Shown here piece after piece: positions 1 through 9,500 of a DNA stretch of 64,000 nucleotides. Within the stretch, counting starts at the first letter, position 1; every line of letters begins with the position of its first letter. The stretch is from GCA-2684655 sp045105235 (GTDB lineage: Bacteria > Planctomycetota > UBA1135 > UBA2386), in NCBI GenBank assembly GCA_045105235.1, contig JBGCDH010000012.1:1-64000 (forward strand), written 5' to 3'. Position numbers and translations under genes: made by a program. The notes beneath the pieces are model-generated. The model was not told the origin of the DNA, made no database searches, and saw nothing but the letters and a program-made list of their open reading frames with translations.

Positions 1-194
1 GCGTCGAGGGCGCCCGGGATGAAATTGCCAAGGCCGTCAAGGTCGCCGAAGCGATGCCTCCCGTCGGCCCAGAGACGATGTTCGACGACGTCTACATGAA
101 CCAGACGCAGCAGCTGAAGGATCAGAAGAAGTATCTGCACGACCTCGTGCAGAAAGGCGGCATCGGCGCTGAGGTTGGCCACTTTCCGTTGTGA
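1..194 (+). CDS. 2-oxoacid dehydrogenase E1 alpha subunit, C-terminal fragment (5' end outside window)
   Basis: Reading from base 3, the last 63 codons end at TGA 192-194. The peptide contains PPVGPETMFDDVY, the usual C-terminal signature of thiamine-diphosphate E1 alpha subunits, and ends in FPL. The complete E1 alpha at 2730-3872 has the same end (a DVY block, then QQK-Q, ending FPL), so the two are paralogues. It lies 191 bases before the E1 beta gene, which fits a 2-oxoacid dehydrogenase operon. Only the tail is visible, so substrate class and activity cannot be judged. The family is fairly sure; the presence of a full intact gene upstream is inferred. Confidence 0.75.
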   Translation, partial: VEGARDEIAKAVKVAEAMPPVGPETMFDDVYMNQTQQLKDQKKYLHDLVQKGGIGAEVGHFPL

Positions 195-385
195 TGCGCG
201 GGCCGCATAGCGGCCTACCCATCACAAATCTTTCTTCGCGCCGCTCAGCGGGAAGCAACAAACGACTGTCCACACACACTCGACCCAAGAGCGGAGCCTC
301 CTCGCCCATTCAAGCTGAGCCGCCTCGCGGTGCATGCAAGATGACGACCCGGCGAGTATCTCGCTCCGCCCCATACTAGAAGACT

Positions 386-1405
386 ATGACTGCCACTCAG
401 AACAAGACCGGCGACGGCGCGACCGGAACGAAGGTGATGACGCTGCTCGAGGCGCTCAACGATGCGATGCGCACCGAGATGCTGAACGACGACCGCGTGG
501 TTGTCTTCGGCGAAGACGTTGGCAAGAAGGGCGGTGTGTTTGGCACGACCGCCGGACTGTTCGAAGAGTTCGGTGAGAACCGCTGCTTCGACACGCCGCT
601 CAGCGAGTGCGGGATCCTCGGCGCGGGCGTCGGCATGGCGCTCTACGGCATGCGGCCGATCGCGGAGATCCAGTTCCTCGACTTCATCTACCCAGGCTTC
701 GACCAGATCGTCAGCGAGGCAGCCAAGATGCGCTACCGCTCGGGCGGCGAGTACACGTGCCCGATGGTGATCCGCTCGCCGTATGGCGGCGGCATCCGCG
801 GCGGCCACTACCACAGCCAGTCGGCCGAGGCCTACTTCTGCCACACGCCCGGCCTCAAGGTCGTCATCCCCTCGACACCAGCGGACGCGAAGGGTCTGCT
901 GATCTCGGCGATTCGCGATGAAGACCCGGTCATGTTCCTCGAGCCCAAGGCGATCTATCGCCACGCCAAGGACGAAGTCCCGCTCGGCGAGCACACCGTG
1001 CCGCTCGGCAAGGCGCGCATTGCCCGCGAAGGCACCGACGTCACGGTCCTGTGCTACGGCGCGATGGTGCCGGTCGCTCTCAAGGCTGCCGACCTCGCCC
1101 AAGAAGAGCAGGGCCGCAGCGTCGAGGTCGTCGATCTGCGCACGCTCGTGCCGCTCGACGAGGCCACGATCCTCGAGTCGGTCAAGAAGACCGGCCGCGT
1201 CGTCGTCCTTTACGAAGCACCCAAGACGGGCGGCTTCGGCGGCGAGCTGTCGGCGATCATCGCCGAAAAGGCCATCGAATACATGGAAGGCCCGATCGTC
1301 CGCGTCGCTGGCTTTGACACCCCGTTCCCCTACTCCCTCGAGCACCTTTACATGCCCGACCCCAAGCGGGTCGCGGCAGGCATCGAGAAGACGTTCGTCT
1401 GGTAA
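386..1405 (+). CDS. bkdB: Branched-chain-type 2-oxoacid dehydrogenase E1 beta subunit
   Basis: 339 aa, the normal length for an E1 beta transketolase-like subunit. E1 beta pairs with E1 alpha to decarboxylate a 2-oxoacid on thiamine diphosphate and acylate the lipoyl group of E2. Visible landmarks are FGEDVG at residues 41-46, and HYHSQSAEA from 141 followed by FCHTPGLKVVIPSTP. That stretch resembles branched-chain enzymes (YHSQS) more than pyruvate dehydrogenase. The C-terminal transketolase domain carries DLRTLVPLDE and the usual GGFGGEL loop. The E2 gene follows 38 bases downstream. The first about 17 residues are a polar extension; ATG 386 is the only clear start. Pyruvate or acetoin specificity cannot be excluded from sequence alone. 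Confidence 0.9.
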   Translation: MTATQNKTGDGATGTKVMTLLEALNDAMRTEMLNDDRVVVFGEDVGKKGGVFGTTAGLFEEFGENRCFDTPLSECGILGAGVGMALYGMRPIAEIQFLDFIYPGFDQIVSEAAKMRYRSGGEYTCPMVIRSPYGGGIRGGHYHSQSAEAYFCHTPGLKVVIPSTPADAKGLLISAIRDEDPVMFLEPKAIYRHAKDEVPLGEHTVPLGKARIAREGTDVTVLCYGAMVPVALKAADLAQEEQGRSVEVVDLRTLVPLDEATILESVKKTGRVVVLYEAPKTGGFGGELSAIIAEKAIEYMEGPIVRVAGFDTPFPYSLEHLYMPDPKRVAAGIEKTFVW

Positions 1406-1443
1406 TCGCTCCCCCCTCACGCGAAGAACAAGCACGCTCAATC

Positions 1444-2730
1444 ATGGCACTCAAGGAATTCAAACTGCCCGACATCGGTGAGGGCATCGCCGAAGGCGAA
1501 ATCGTTAGCTGGAAGGTCGCCGAAGGACAGGCCGTCAACGAAGAAGACGAGTTTGTCGAAGTGATGACCGACAAAGCCACGGTGACCATCACCGTGCCCT
1601 TCACCGGCAAGATCGCCGAGCTGAAGTGCGGCGAAGGTGACGTCGTCCCGGTTGGCAACGTCATTGCCGTCATCGACGCTGGCGCGTCAGGTGGCAGTGC
1701 CGCACCGAAGAAGGAAGAGGCTCCGGCACCGGCAGCCGAAGAAAAGGCAAAGCCGCCTGCCGCACCGGCGCCGGCAGCCCCCAAGCCCGCACCTGCGGCG
1801 GCTCCCGCCGCAGCTTTCGTGCAGTCCAGCCCAGGCAAGGTGCTCGCCGCTCCGGCGACCCGTCGCCGCGCCCGCGAGATGGGCATCGACCTGTCGAGCA
1901 TTGCAGCGACTGGCCCGCGCGGCCGCGTCACCAACGACGACCTGACGTCTGCGCCAGCGGCAGCCGCTTCGGGCGGCGGCGGCGTCGGCCACAGCTTCCC
2001 GCCGATCGCCATCCCGCCGGCGCCAGAGGGCCGCGAGGAAGAGCGCACGCCGTTCCGCGGCCTGCGCCGCAAGATCGCCGAAGCGATGACGCGGTCGAAG
2101 TATACCGCCACGCACTTCACCTACGTCGACGACATTGACGTCACCGACCTGGTCGCGATCCGCAAGCAGGCCAAGGCCGCCTACGCCGACAAGGGCGTCA
2201 ATGTGACCTACCTGCCGTTCATCATGAAGGCCATCGTCGCAGCAATGCGCGAGCACCCGACCATGAACGCGTCGCTCGACGAAGTGACGAACGAGTTTGT
2301 CGTGAAGAAGTACTTCAACTTCGGCATCGCGACCGACACGGACAGCGGCCTGATCGTGCCCGTCATCAAGGACGTCGACCGCAAGTCGATCGGCGAGCTT
2401 GCAACCGAACTGCAGGACCTCGCGGCCCGCACGCGCGAAGGCAAGGTCACCGTCGACGACTTGACCGGTGGCACGTTCACGATCACCAACGCTGGCAACA
2501 TCGGCGGTCTATTCGCCACGCCGGTCATCAACTTCCCCGAAGTTGCGATCTGCGGCGTGCACGCGATCAAGGACACCCCGGTCATCCGCGAAGGCGCCTG
2601 CGTGCCTGGCAAGAAGATGTACCTGTCCGTATCGATCGACCACCGCCTGGTGGACGGCGCGACCGGCGCGCACTGGATGAACATCGTCAAGGACCAACTC
2701 GAGCAGCCCTACCGCATGCTGCTGAGCTGA
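1444..2730 (+). CDS. bkdC: Dihydrolipoamide acyltransferase E2
   Basis: 428 aa with the classic E2 layout. A single lipoyl domain (residues 1-78) has the lipoylated lysine in TDKA (K44). An Ala/Pro-rich swinging arm spans roughly 80-128, followed by a peripheral-subunit-binding domain at about 131-167 (APATRRRAREMGIDLSSIA then GPRGRV). The catalytic acyltransferase domain runs from about 195 to the end with HRLVDG (H400, D404). The enzyme moves the acyl group from lipoyl-lysine to CoA and forms the core of the complex. Its TGA overlaps the ATG of the next E1 alpha gene by one base (TGATG), so the two are probably translationally coupled. A lone lipoyl domain suits branched-chain-type complexes. 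Confidence 0.92.
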   Translation: MALKEFKLPDIGEGIAEGEIVSWKVAEGQAVNEEDEFVEVMTDKATVTITVPFTGKIAELKCGEGDVVPVGNVIAVIDAGASGGSAAPKKEEAPAPAAEEKAKPPAAPAPAAPKPAPAAAPAAAFVQSSPGKVLAAPATRRRAREMGIDLSSIAATGPRGRVTNDDLTSAPAAAASGGGGVGHSFPPIAIPPAPEGREEERTPFRGLRRKIAEAMTRSKYTATHFTYVDDIDVTDLVAIRKQAKAAYADKGVNVTYLPFIMKAIVAAMREHPTMNASLDEVTNEFVVKKYFNFGIATDTDSGLIVPVIKDVDRKSIGELATELQDLAARTREGKVTVDDLTGGTFTITNAGNIGGLFATPVINFPEVAICGVHAIKDTPVIREGACVPGKKMYLSVSIDHRLVDGATGAHWMNIVKDQLEQPYRMLLS

Positions 2731-3872
2731 TGGCATCGAAGCGCACCAACAAGAAGAAGGCCGGCGCTCCGCAGCCCGGCCTGGTTCGGCTCCTAGAAGA
2801 CGACGGTTCGATCGCCGCAGGCAAAGACCCGCAGCTTTCGGATGAGACGTTGCTCTATCTCTACGAGCAGATGGTTCAGGTGCGCGAGTTCGACCGGCGC
2901 ATGCTGATGCTGCAGCGCCAAGGTCGGATCGGGTTCTATGGCCCGATCCTCGGCCAGGAAGCCGCGACCGTTGGATCCGTGGCGGCGCTCGAGCACCGCG
3001 ACTGGATCTTCCCAGCGCTGCGCGAAGGTGCGGCGGCCATGATGCGTGGCCTGTCGCTAACCGAAGCGATCAACCAGCTGATCGGCAACGGCGCGGACCG
3101 CTGCAAGGGCCGCCAAATGCCGTGCCACTACACGGTCAAGGAAGGCAACTACTACGGCATGTCGTCGGTGATCGGCACCCAGATCAGCCATGCGGCTGGT
3201 GCCGCGATGGCCGCTCGCATCAAGGGCGATGATGTCGTCGTGCTCGGTTACATGGGCGATGGCGCGACCAGCGCCAACGACTTCCACGCGGGCATGAACT
3301 TCGCCGCCGTCTACAAGGCCCCGTGCGTCATGTTCTGCCAGAACAACCAGTGGGCGATTTCGGTGCCGCTGAGCAAGCAATCCGCGTCCGAAACACTGGC
3401 GCAGAAGGGCAAGGCCTACGGCATGCCCTGCGTTCGCGTGGACGGCAACGACGTGCTGGCGGTCTACTCGGTCACCCAAGAAGCCGCCGCCCGCGCCCGC
3501 CGTGGCGAAGGGCCGACGTTTATCGAAGCCGTCACCTACCGCCGGCTCGGCCACAGCTCGTCCGACGACCCGACGCGCTATCGCGACGAGGCCGAAGTCG
3601 AATACTGGGAGAAGCGCGACCCAGTCGATCGCTTCCGCATGCACCTGCAGAGCAAGAAGCTGTGGGACGACGCCAAGGAAGAGGCCTTCAAGGAAGACAT
3701 CGCGAAGCGCGTCAACGATGCGATCACCGAGGCCGAATCGTTTGAACCGCCTGCGGATGAGACCCTGGTCACGGACGTGTATGCGCGTGTCACCGACCAG
3801 CAGAAGGAGCAGCTCGAAGACGTGCTCGCGCTCGAAGGGCGCGGCGTCAACACGGGCGCGTTCCCGCTGTAG
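2730..3872 (+). CDS. bkdA: 2-oxoacid dehydrogenase E1 alpha subunit (second copy, branched-chain type)
   Basis: 380 aa, complete. It binds thiamine diphosphate through the GDG...NN motif (G176-D177-G178, with N205-N206 at the end of MFCQNNQWAIS). The phosphorylation-loop equivalent reads GHSSSDDPTRYR, close to the GHHSTSDDS loop of branched-chain E1 alpha. A basic N-terminus (residues 1-13, KRTNKKK) precedes the fold. It starts on the last base of the E2 stop codon. A different E1 alpha lies at the start of the operon, so the gene order is E1alpha-E1beta-E2-E1alpha. Whether both alphas pair with the one E1 beta is unknown. Function as an E1 alpha is firm; the exact substrate is inferred. Confidence 0.9.
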   Translation: MASKRTNKKKAGAPQPGLVRLLEDDGSIAAGKDPQLSDETLLYLYEQMVQVREFDRRMLMLQRQGRIGFYGPILGQEAATVGSVAALEHRDWIFPALREGAAAMMRGLSLTEAINQLIGNGADRCKGRQMPCHYTVKEGNYYGMSSVIGTQISHAAGAAMAARIKGDDVVVLGYMGDGATSANDFHAGMNFAAVYKAPCVMFCQNNQWAISVPLSKQSASETLAQKGKAYGMPCVRVDGNDVLAVYSVTQEAAARARRGEGPTFIEAVTYRRLGHSSSDDPTRYRDEAEVEYWEKRDPVDRFRMHLQSKKLWDDAKEEAFKEDIAKRVNDAITEAESFEPPADETLVTDVYARVTDQQKEQLEDVLALEGRGVNTGAFPL

Positions 3873-3920
3873 TTGCGGCGCGGGCCGTCGTGGAATGCGC
3901 GGCGGCAGCCGGCCGCACCG

Positions 3921-5489
3921 CTACCTCTTCACAAACACGCCATGCAACTCGGACGGCACACCGCCGTGGAGACGCGTGTGTTCGAACTCGGCCACGACGA
4001 TGCTTCGGAGCTGCGCGAGGTCGCCCGCCTCGGAAAGGTCGTAGTTGTCGACATAGGCAAGATCGACGAAGCGCCAGAGAAAGCAGTTCCGCAGGTAGAC
4101 ATCGTCGCGCACGAAGTAGCGATCCAGGATTCCCATCAGCTCTTCGCTTCGAATGCCTTCGAAGCAACCGGACGAACAGTCCAGGTTCGGAAGCGCCGCA
4201 TCACATACTTGGGTGTTCCGGTTGTGACGCAGCCCCTCGGGCAGCGAGCGAAACAGCCTGTCTGCGACGGCATAGTCGCGCGGCCACAGCCGATTGCCGT
4301 TGCGCCCCACTTGCTCACCGACGGACCAAAACTCTCCTCCTGCCCGCAGGCTGTGGGCAACCGTCTGCAGCGATGCTTCCAGCTCGATCAGGTGGTGCAA
4401 GCCGGAAACGCACATCGCAATGTCGAACTCTGCCGGCATGTAGGGCAACCGATTGGCATCGCCCAGCAGCAAACGCGTCCGAACGTGTGGCGGCATCCGC
4501 GACGCGGCCTCGAGCAGGAGCTCGCGGTTCATGTCGACGAGCGTCAGTTCCACCGGCGTGTCCACGGCGGCCAAAAACATCGCCTCGATGCGCGCCGCAC
4601 CCGAGCAGAGCGACAATACTCGTAGGGGTCTATGGCCGGCCTTGGCCCGCAAACGCTGCGAGAAATCCGGCGGCGGCACTCCGATCAAGTGGCCCAACGC
4701 GCGGTGCCCGTAGGCATTCGCGCTCTCGCCCGCGACGGGCGCGAGCTCTTCAAGCGCATGCCGCCAAGCGTCGCGCCCTGAGTCCGGGCCGGCAGCGTCG
4801 CACTGCCACGTATCGGCGTCTAACCACTCCGGCTCTTGCGCAAGCGCTGCCGCCGCATCGTCGGCAGGAGAATAGATCGCGTGCGAATACACCTGGGAGA
4901 AGTGCGCCATTTCGTTCTCAGCGCGCCATGCAAACCCACTGCGAGCAGAAACGAGCGAGAGCTGTTCCTCGCTTGCGATGGTAAGCCGCTCGATCGCAAG
5001 CCAATCGGCCGACGGATCGCCCTGAGGGCCAGCGCCTACCATCACACAAACATCGACGAGCTCGCCCGCCCACGCGCCCAGGTTGACGCGGTAGGTCCGC
5101 GGCACATCGAAGCCTTCCGCTGCCGCTACGGGAACGGCAAGGAGCTCGACAGCTGCCACGTTCGAAGTTCCATCTTGGCCATGATCCGTGGGCGTGACCG
5201 AAACCGTCACCGTCAGTCCGTCGGCACTGATTTCCGGCAGCCCAGGCATAAACGCCAGCTCTAGCCAGTGTGTCGTGCTCGGCTGAATCCCAACAACACG
5301 CATCGCTTCCCCGGCGAGAAGGATAAAGAATCGACGTCTTTCTCGACAGTGAAGCAGCTCTTGCCAGCGCACGACGCCTTCCGGTGGCGCTGGGCATTCG
5401 ATCTGCATTGCGACGTCTAGCCAGAACTCGGCCTTGCCAGCCACTGGCTCCATGGCAGAGTGAGGATCTGTCGGCGGTGCACGCTTCAT
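3921..5489 (-). CDS. Class I SAM-dependent methyltransferase with long N-terminal domain
   Basis: About 522 aa from ATG 5489; ATG 5453 is an alternative. The open frame runs further upstream, but that part crosses the divergent gene's leader and looks non-coding. The methyltransferase domain lies in the second half: motif I VLSLCSGAA near residue 290, the acidic VDMN after strand 2, then LLLGDANRLP and DIAMCVSGLHHL. The first about 250 residues hold a beta-rich region (for example YRVNLGAWAGELVDVCVMVG) that I do not recognise. It ends 48 bases from the convergent E1 alpha gene and is divergent from the 2OG oxygenase. Sampled sequence here is about 60% GC, below its neighbours. A role in glycan modification is inferred from context only. 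Confidence 0.75.
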   Translation of the reverse strand: MKRAPPTDPHSAMEPVAGKAEFWLDVAMQIECPAPPEGVVRWQELLHCRERRRFFILLAGEAMRVVGIQPSTTHWLELAFMPGLPEISADGLTVTVSVTPTDHGQDGTSNVAAVELLAVPVAAAEGFDVPRTYRVNLGAWAGELVDVCVMVGAGPQGDPSADWLAIERLTIASEEQLSLVSARSGFAWRAENEMAHFSQVYSHAIYSPADDAAAALAQEPEWLDADTWQCDAAGPDSGRDAWRHALEELAPVAGESANAYGHRALGHLIGVPPPDFSQRLRAKAGHRPLRVLSLCSGAARIEAMFLAAVDTPVELTLVDMNRELLLEAASRMPPHVRTRLLLGDANRLPYMPAEFDIAMCVSGLHHLIELEASLQTVAHSLRAGGEFWSVGEQVGRNGNRLWPRDYAVADRLFRSLPEGLRHNRNTQVCDAALPNLDCSSGCFEGIRSEELMGILDRYFVRDDVYLRNCFLWRFVDLAYVDNYDLSEAGDLAQLRSIVVAEFEHTRLHGGVPSELHGVFVKR

Positions 5490-5585
5490 CTTCTTGGCCG
5501 AGAGAGTACTTTGTTGCCGTTCCGATCTGCCTACGACATGTTCTTTCTGCGCAATTAGCAGCAGGGCAGAACCGGGCACGCAGAG

Positions 5586-5591
5586 AAGGAG
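5586..5591 (+). promoter_or_regulatory. Strong Shine-Dalgarno for the 2OG oxygenase
   Basis: AGGAGA lies five bases before ATG 5596. This fixes the start of the downstream oxygenase and argues against the upstream in-frame extension. Clear SD sequences are scarce elsewhere in this window, which makes this one useful for start choice. Confidence 0.7.
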
Positions 5592-5595
5592 AACC

Positions 5596-6558
5596 ATGGA
5601 CCAATACGTAGCCTCACGAAGCCAGGCCGAACTGGCGGATCTACGGACCCGCTTCCAGAAGGCGCCGGCCTTCCCGCACATCGCGATCGACAACTTCCTC
5701 TCTGATTCGTTTATCGAGTCGCTAGAAAGCCAGTTCCCGAGCCGCAACACGCCCGACTACGAGAAGTACTGCGTGGCCGACGACGGCCGCATCGGCAGCG
5801 ACTATGCCAACTGCGATCCCAGCTCGTTTCCACCCGCTTTCGGCGAGTTTGACGCGCTGATTCGCTCCGATGCGTTTCGTGACCTGATCACGCAGATTAC
5901 CGGCATCGACGGTCTCGAATACGACGCCGACTACTTTGGTGGCGGCATTCGCGAGTCCAACGGTAAGACGCAGCTGCTGCCGCACATCGACTTCAACTAC
6001 CACCCGAAGACGCTGCATCACCGCCGGCTCAACATCCTGCTCTATCTCAATCGAGACTGGCGAAAGGAGTGGGGCGGCAACCTCCAGATCCACCGGAACC
6101 CAAACGAGTTTGCCGACGGGAACAGCTTGGTGACTTCGTACGAGCCGATCTGGAATCGCTGCCTGATCTTCGAAACGTCGGAGACCTCGTGGCACGCGTT
6201 CGATCGACTATGCCCCCCGCCCGGCCTCAGTCGCCGAGCTTTGACGATCTACTACTACACGAAAGAGCGACCCCACCAGGAAGGCTTCCGCATCCACAAC
6301 ACGGAGTATGTCGAGCTCCCACTCGACGCGCGATTTCGCAGCGGCTACCAGCTAACCGATGCAGACGTCGCCGAGCTGAAAGAGGGCATGGTCAACCGCG
6401 ACCGCCGCATCCGCATGCTCTACGACATCCGCGCCGAGCACGACTCGAAGTATGCGCACCTTTGGAAGGAGTATGAGTACTACCTCGCGCGCTCCCGGGA
6501 GTTCGAGAAGAAGCTCGCTAGCCTGGACGGCAATGCGAACCAAAGCGCCGCCGAATAG
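5596..6558 (+). CDS. 2-oxoglutarate/Fe(II)-dependent oxygenase (prolyl 4-hydroxylase-like)
   Basis: 320 aa from the SD-supported ATG. The double-stranded beta-helix iron site is visible: H130-x-D132 in PHIDFNYHP, the distal H200 in TSWHAF, and an arginine pair at 213-214 (LSRRALTIYYYT) for 2-oxoglutarate. These enzymes couple 2-oxoglutarate decarboxylation to hydroxylation of a protein side chain or small molecule. Homologues of this shape often sit in glycan or secondary-metabolite loci. The gene is divergent from a methyltransferase, and its stop is 23 bases from the convergent stop of the large methyltransferase-glycosyltransferase. The C-terminal about 60 residues are charged and probably helical. 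Substrate unknown; a role in modifying a cell-surface product is inferred. Confidence 0.85.
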   Translation: MDQYVASRSQAELADLRTRFQKAPAFPHIAIDNFLSDSFIESLESQFPSRNTPDYEKYCVADDGRIGSDYANCDPSSFPPAFGEFDALIRSDAFRDLITQITGIDGLEYDADYFGGGIRESNGKTQLLPHIDFNYHPKTLHHRRLNILLYLNRDWRKEWGGNLQIHRNPNEFADGNSLVTSYEPIWNRCLIFETSETSWHAFDRLCPPPGLSRRALTIYYYTKERPHQEGFRIHNTEYVELPLDARFRSGYQLTDADVAELKEGMVNRDRRIRMLYDIRAEHDSKYAHLWKEYEYYLARSREFEKKLASLDGNANQSAAE

Positions 6559-6581
6559 CGGTAGCGCTCGAGAGCGCAGCA

Positions 6582-9500
6582 CTAGCGATGGCTGTGCGGA
6601 TCCCAGGCGCCCCACTTTTCTTCGTAGATCGCGCGGTTGCGCTCAAAGAGCTTTCGCCGGTCTCCTTCGGGAATCTGCCCAATAGCCGCCGAAAGCTCGT
6701 GATGGACAAAGACGTCCTCCGCCAAGCGCAGCTCAAAGCCCGCTTGTTCGACGCGCCGACAATAGTCGTCGTCTTCGAACCAGCCCACTCCGTAGTCCTC
6801 ACATAGAAGGCCGCAGCCTTCAAGCGCCTTGCGTGAAACCATCACGCAAAAGAACGCGAGCGTGGGAATCTCTGAGAGTCGCCCCATGCGTCTCAGAGTG
6901 TAGCCCGCTGCCGCCTCAGGCATGGCGTCGAGATTTTCGTAGGCAACGTCCACCTTGGCTTCATTGCCAATATTGTTCGTGACCGGGCCCAGAAGCCCGA
7001 TGCTGGGATTGCGCTGCATGTGACGCGACATCGTCCGCAACCAGCCAGGCGTCACCACGGTGTCGTTGTTGAGCAGGACGACATAGTCGCCATCCGCTTC
7101 GCGCACGCCGACGTTTGTACCCGCTGCATAGCCGAGGTTGTCTGCATTGAGGATGATGCGAACCTCAGGATTGTCGCGACCGAACTGCGTTAGATACTTC
7201 GCCGTGCCGTCGCCCGAAGCGTTGTCCACAACGATCAGCTGCATGTTGCCGTAGTCGTCATGCCGCAGCAGGCTTTCGAGGCAGGCCTTGGTCAGCTCAA
7301 GATTTCGGTAGCACAAGACCACCACACTGACCCTGGGCTTGACCAGCTGCGCGACAGAATCAAGCAAGGCACGGCCGCGATCCGCCCACGTATTGCCTCG
7401 GGCAAACGCGATGCGACGCTCGACCAAACCCTGGTCGTTCTCCGCCAAAGCTGCGCCAACTGCCGCTACAAACTCTTCCGCGGTCTTCGCGCATCGCGCG
7501 TGTTCGCCAAACTGAGCCATCTCCGGCAGGTCCGTCCCAACGACTGGTTTGCCAGCCGCCAAGTATTCGTAGACCTTTACCGGGTTGGTCGCCAGCGTCA
7601 GCGGGATGACCCGGAACGGCAGCAAACACACATCGAACCCATGCAAGAACATGGGCAGCTCCGTGTAGGGACGCTCACCGAACATTTCGACGTTGTCGTA
7701 GGCGGAGAGCTGCTCCTGAGCACCGGCCGTGTCATCGCCAATCAAGACAACTGCGTGCTCGGGAAAGCTTGCGGCCACGTGAGCCACCAGCGCGACATCG
7801 AACCAATCCGCAATCGCCCCGAAATAGCCGATTACCTTTCGCCCCTGACGGTCCTGGAAGATGTCACTCGGCCTGCGCGAGAAGAGATCAAAGTCTCCTG
7901 CGTTGCGAATCGTCACGTTGCATCGTGCTGCGCTGCCGACTTCGTCCTGCAGCCAAGAGCTCGATGTGAGGACGAGGTCTGCCTCGCCGACAAGCTGATT
8001 CTCCCGCGCAATGAGCGAGGGGTCTACGCCACCAAAGCCCTCGTGGTGGTCCATGCAGTCATACACCAAGGTGCTGTCCGGCACGCTACACGCCAAGTCG
8101 GACCAGAACGCATGAGCGACGACAACCAAGCGCTGGGCATGGCCGACCGCCAGCATCCACTGCGACAACCCCTGCTGCAGCTCTTCAGCAAGCGCATGGC
8201 TTGCCAGCCGGGAATAGATCGACGGCGCACCGGTCGCGTGTAGCCTGATTTGATAGAGCGGCAATTCCTGATCCAGCCGCTCAACCTGAAAGCCGGGCTC
8301 GACGGAATCGAAGTGCGCCGGCGACACAAAGAACACGCGGTGCCCGGCCTTCGCGAGCTCACGCGAGAGGTGCTGCGGTCGCTGAATCCTGAAGTGCCAG
8401 TCAACGATGCTAAAGACATAGACGTCGGCCTTCGCCGGTGCCGGCATCGCCACCGGCAAGGCGACTGCAGCAGTCTGCGTCGCGGGCGGCGAGCTCGGGG
8501 CACGCCGGCGCCGCATATCGGCATACGCCTCATAGGCCTTGTGACGCACCCGATTGGACATCGGCAAGGCTTTGAAGACCGTGCGCGCGGTGCCCATCGC
8601 GCTTCGCTTCAGAAAGTGCTTGAGCGGATGGCTATTGAGACGACTTGCCCAACTACAGACCTCTTCATATTTGCTGTTGAGGACTTCTACGTTGGCTTCG
8701 GCCTTCTGCAACTCGACCCGCAACGTGCTGAGCTCTTCTCGGCCCGCCAAACACGCCTCCTCGAGAGCCGCAATCCGCGCGTCGCGCTCTGCGATCTCGC
8801 GGTTCACGGATGGTTCAAGTTCCGCGGCGCGCTGCCTCGCTCGCTCGAGTTCCTCCTGAAACGCCAGACTTTGACGCTTGGCATCTTGGCAGCGCAAGTG
8901 AGATTGGCGCACCTCATTTTGCGCGCCGATCGACGTTGCCAACGCATCCGCGATGGCGGCGATGGACTCCGAGTCGCTTTGCTGCTGACCGAGATCTCGA
9001 AGCGACCATCGGCCTGGAATCGCAGCGTCCTCGTCCACACACCCAAGCCCGGCAACTAGGTAGGCCCGGCTGGCCTCCGGCACGACCGCATTGCTGTGCA
9101 CCGACCGCAGGATCTGCTTGGTCTCCGCCCCGATATCGCCGGAGCCATTGATAAACGCTTCGGTCCAGGCGCTGCCGAGGAAGGCGTGCCCCGCATAGCG
9201 CATACCAGCCCTTTCGAACACGTCGCGAAGATCCATCGTCGGCATCTCCTGGCCGAATGGCCACTCTGATCGCCCAGCCTTGACCACGCGCCAAACCCAA
9301 TACCAGTAGCACGCTGGGTTCGGAATCAGGACCACAACATAGCGGCGACTGCGGCTGGCCATGCCCTGCAGGAACTCGACCTGCGCCTCAGCACGGTAGT
9401 GCTCAAGTACACCGAGATTGAACACCAGGTCCCATTTGGGCTCACCGCGAACACACGCATCCCCTTCCAAGAACTCCCCCGCGACGCCCGCGCGGTGAAA

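Noticed and set aside
245..1441. 398-codon minus-strand frame opposite E1 beta
   Set aside because: Antisense shadow of a well-conserved gene; composition is Arg/Asp/Ala/Val-rich without family features.
3873..3920. GC-rich stretch between convergent genes considered as a terminator
   Set aside because: No stem of convincing length followed by a T run can be drawn on either strand.
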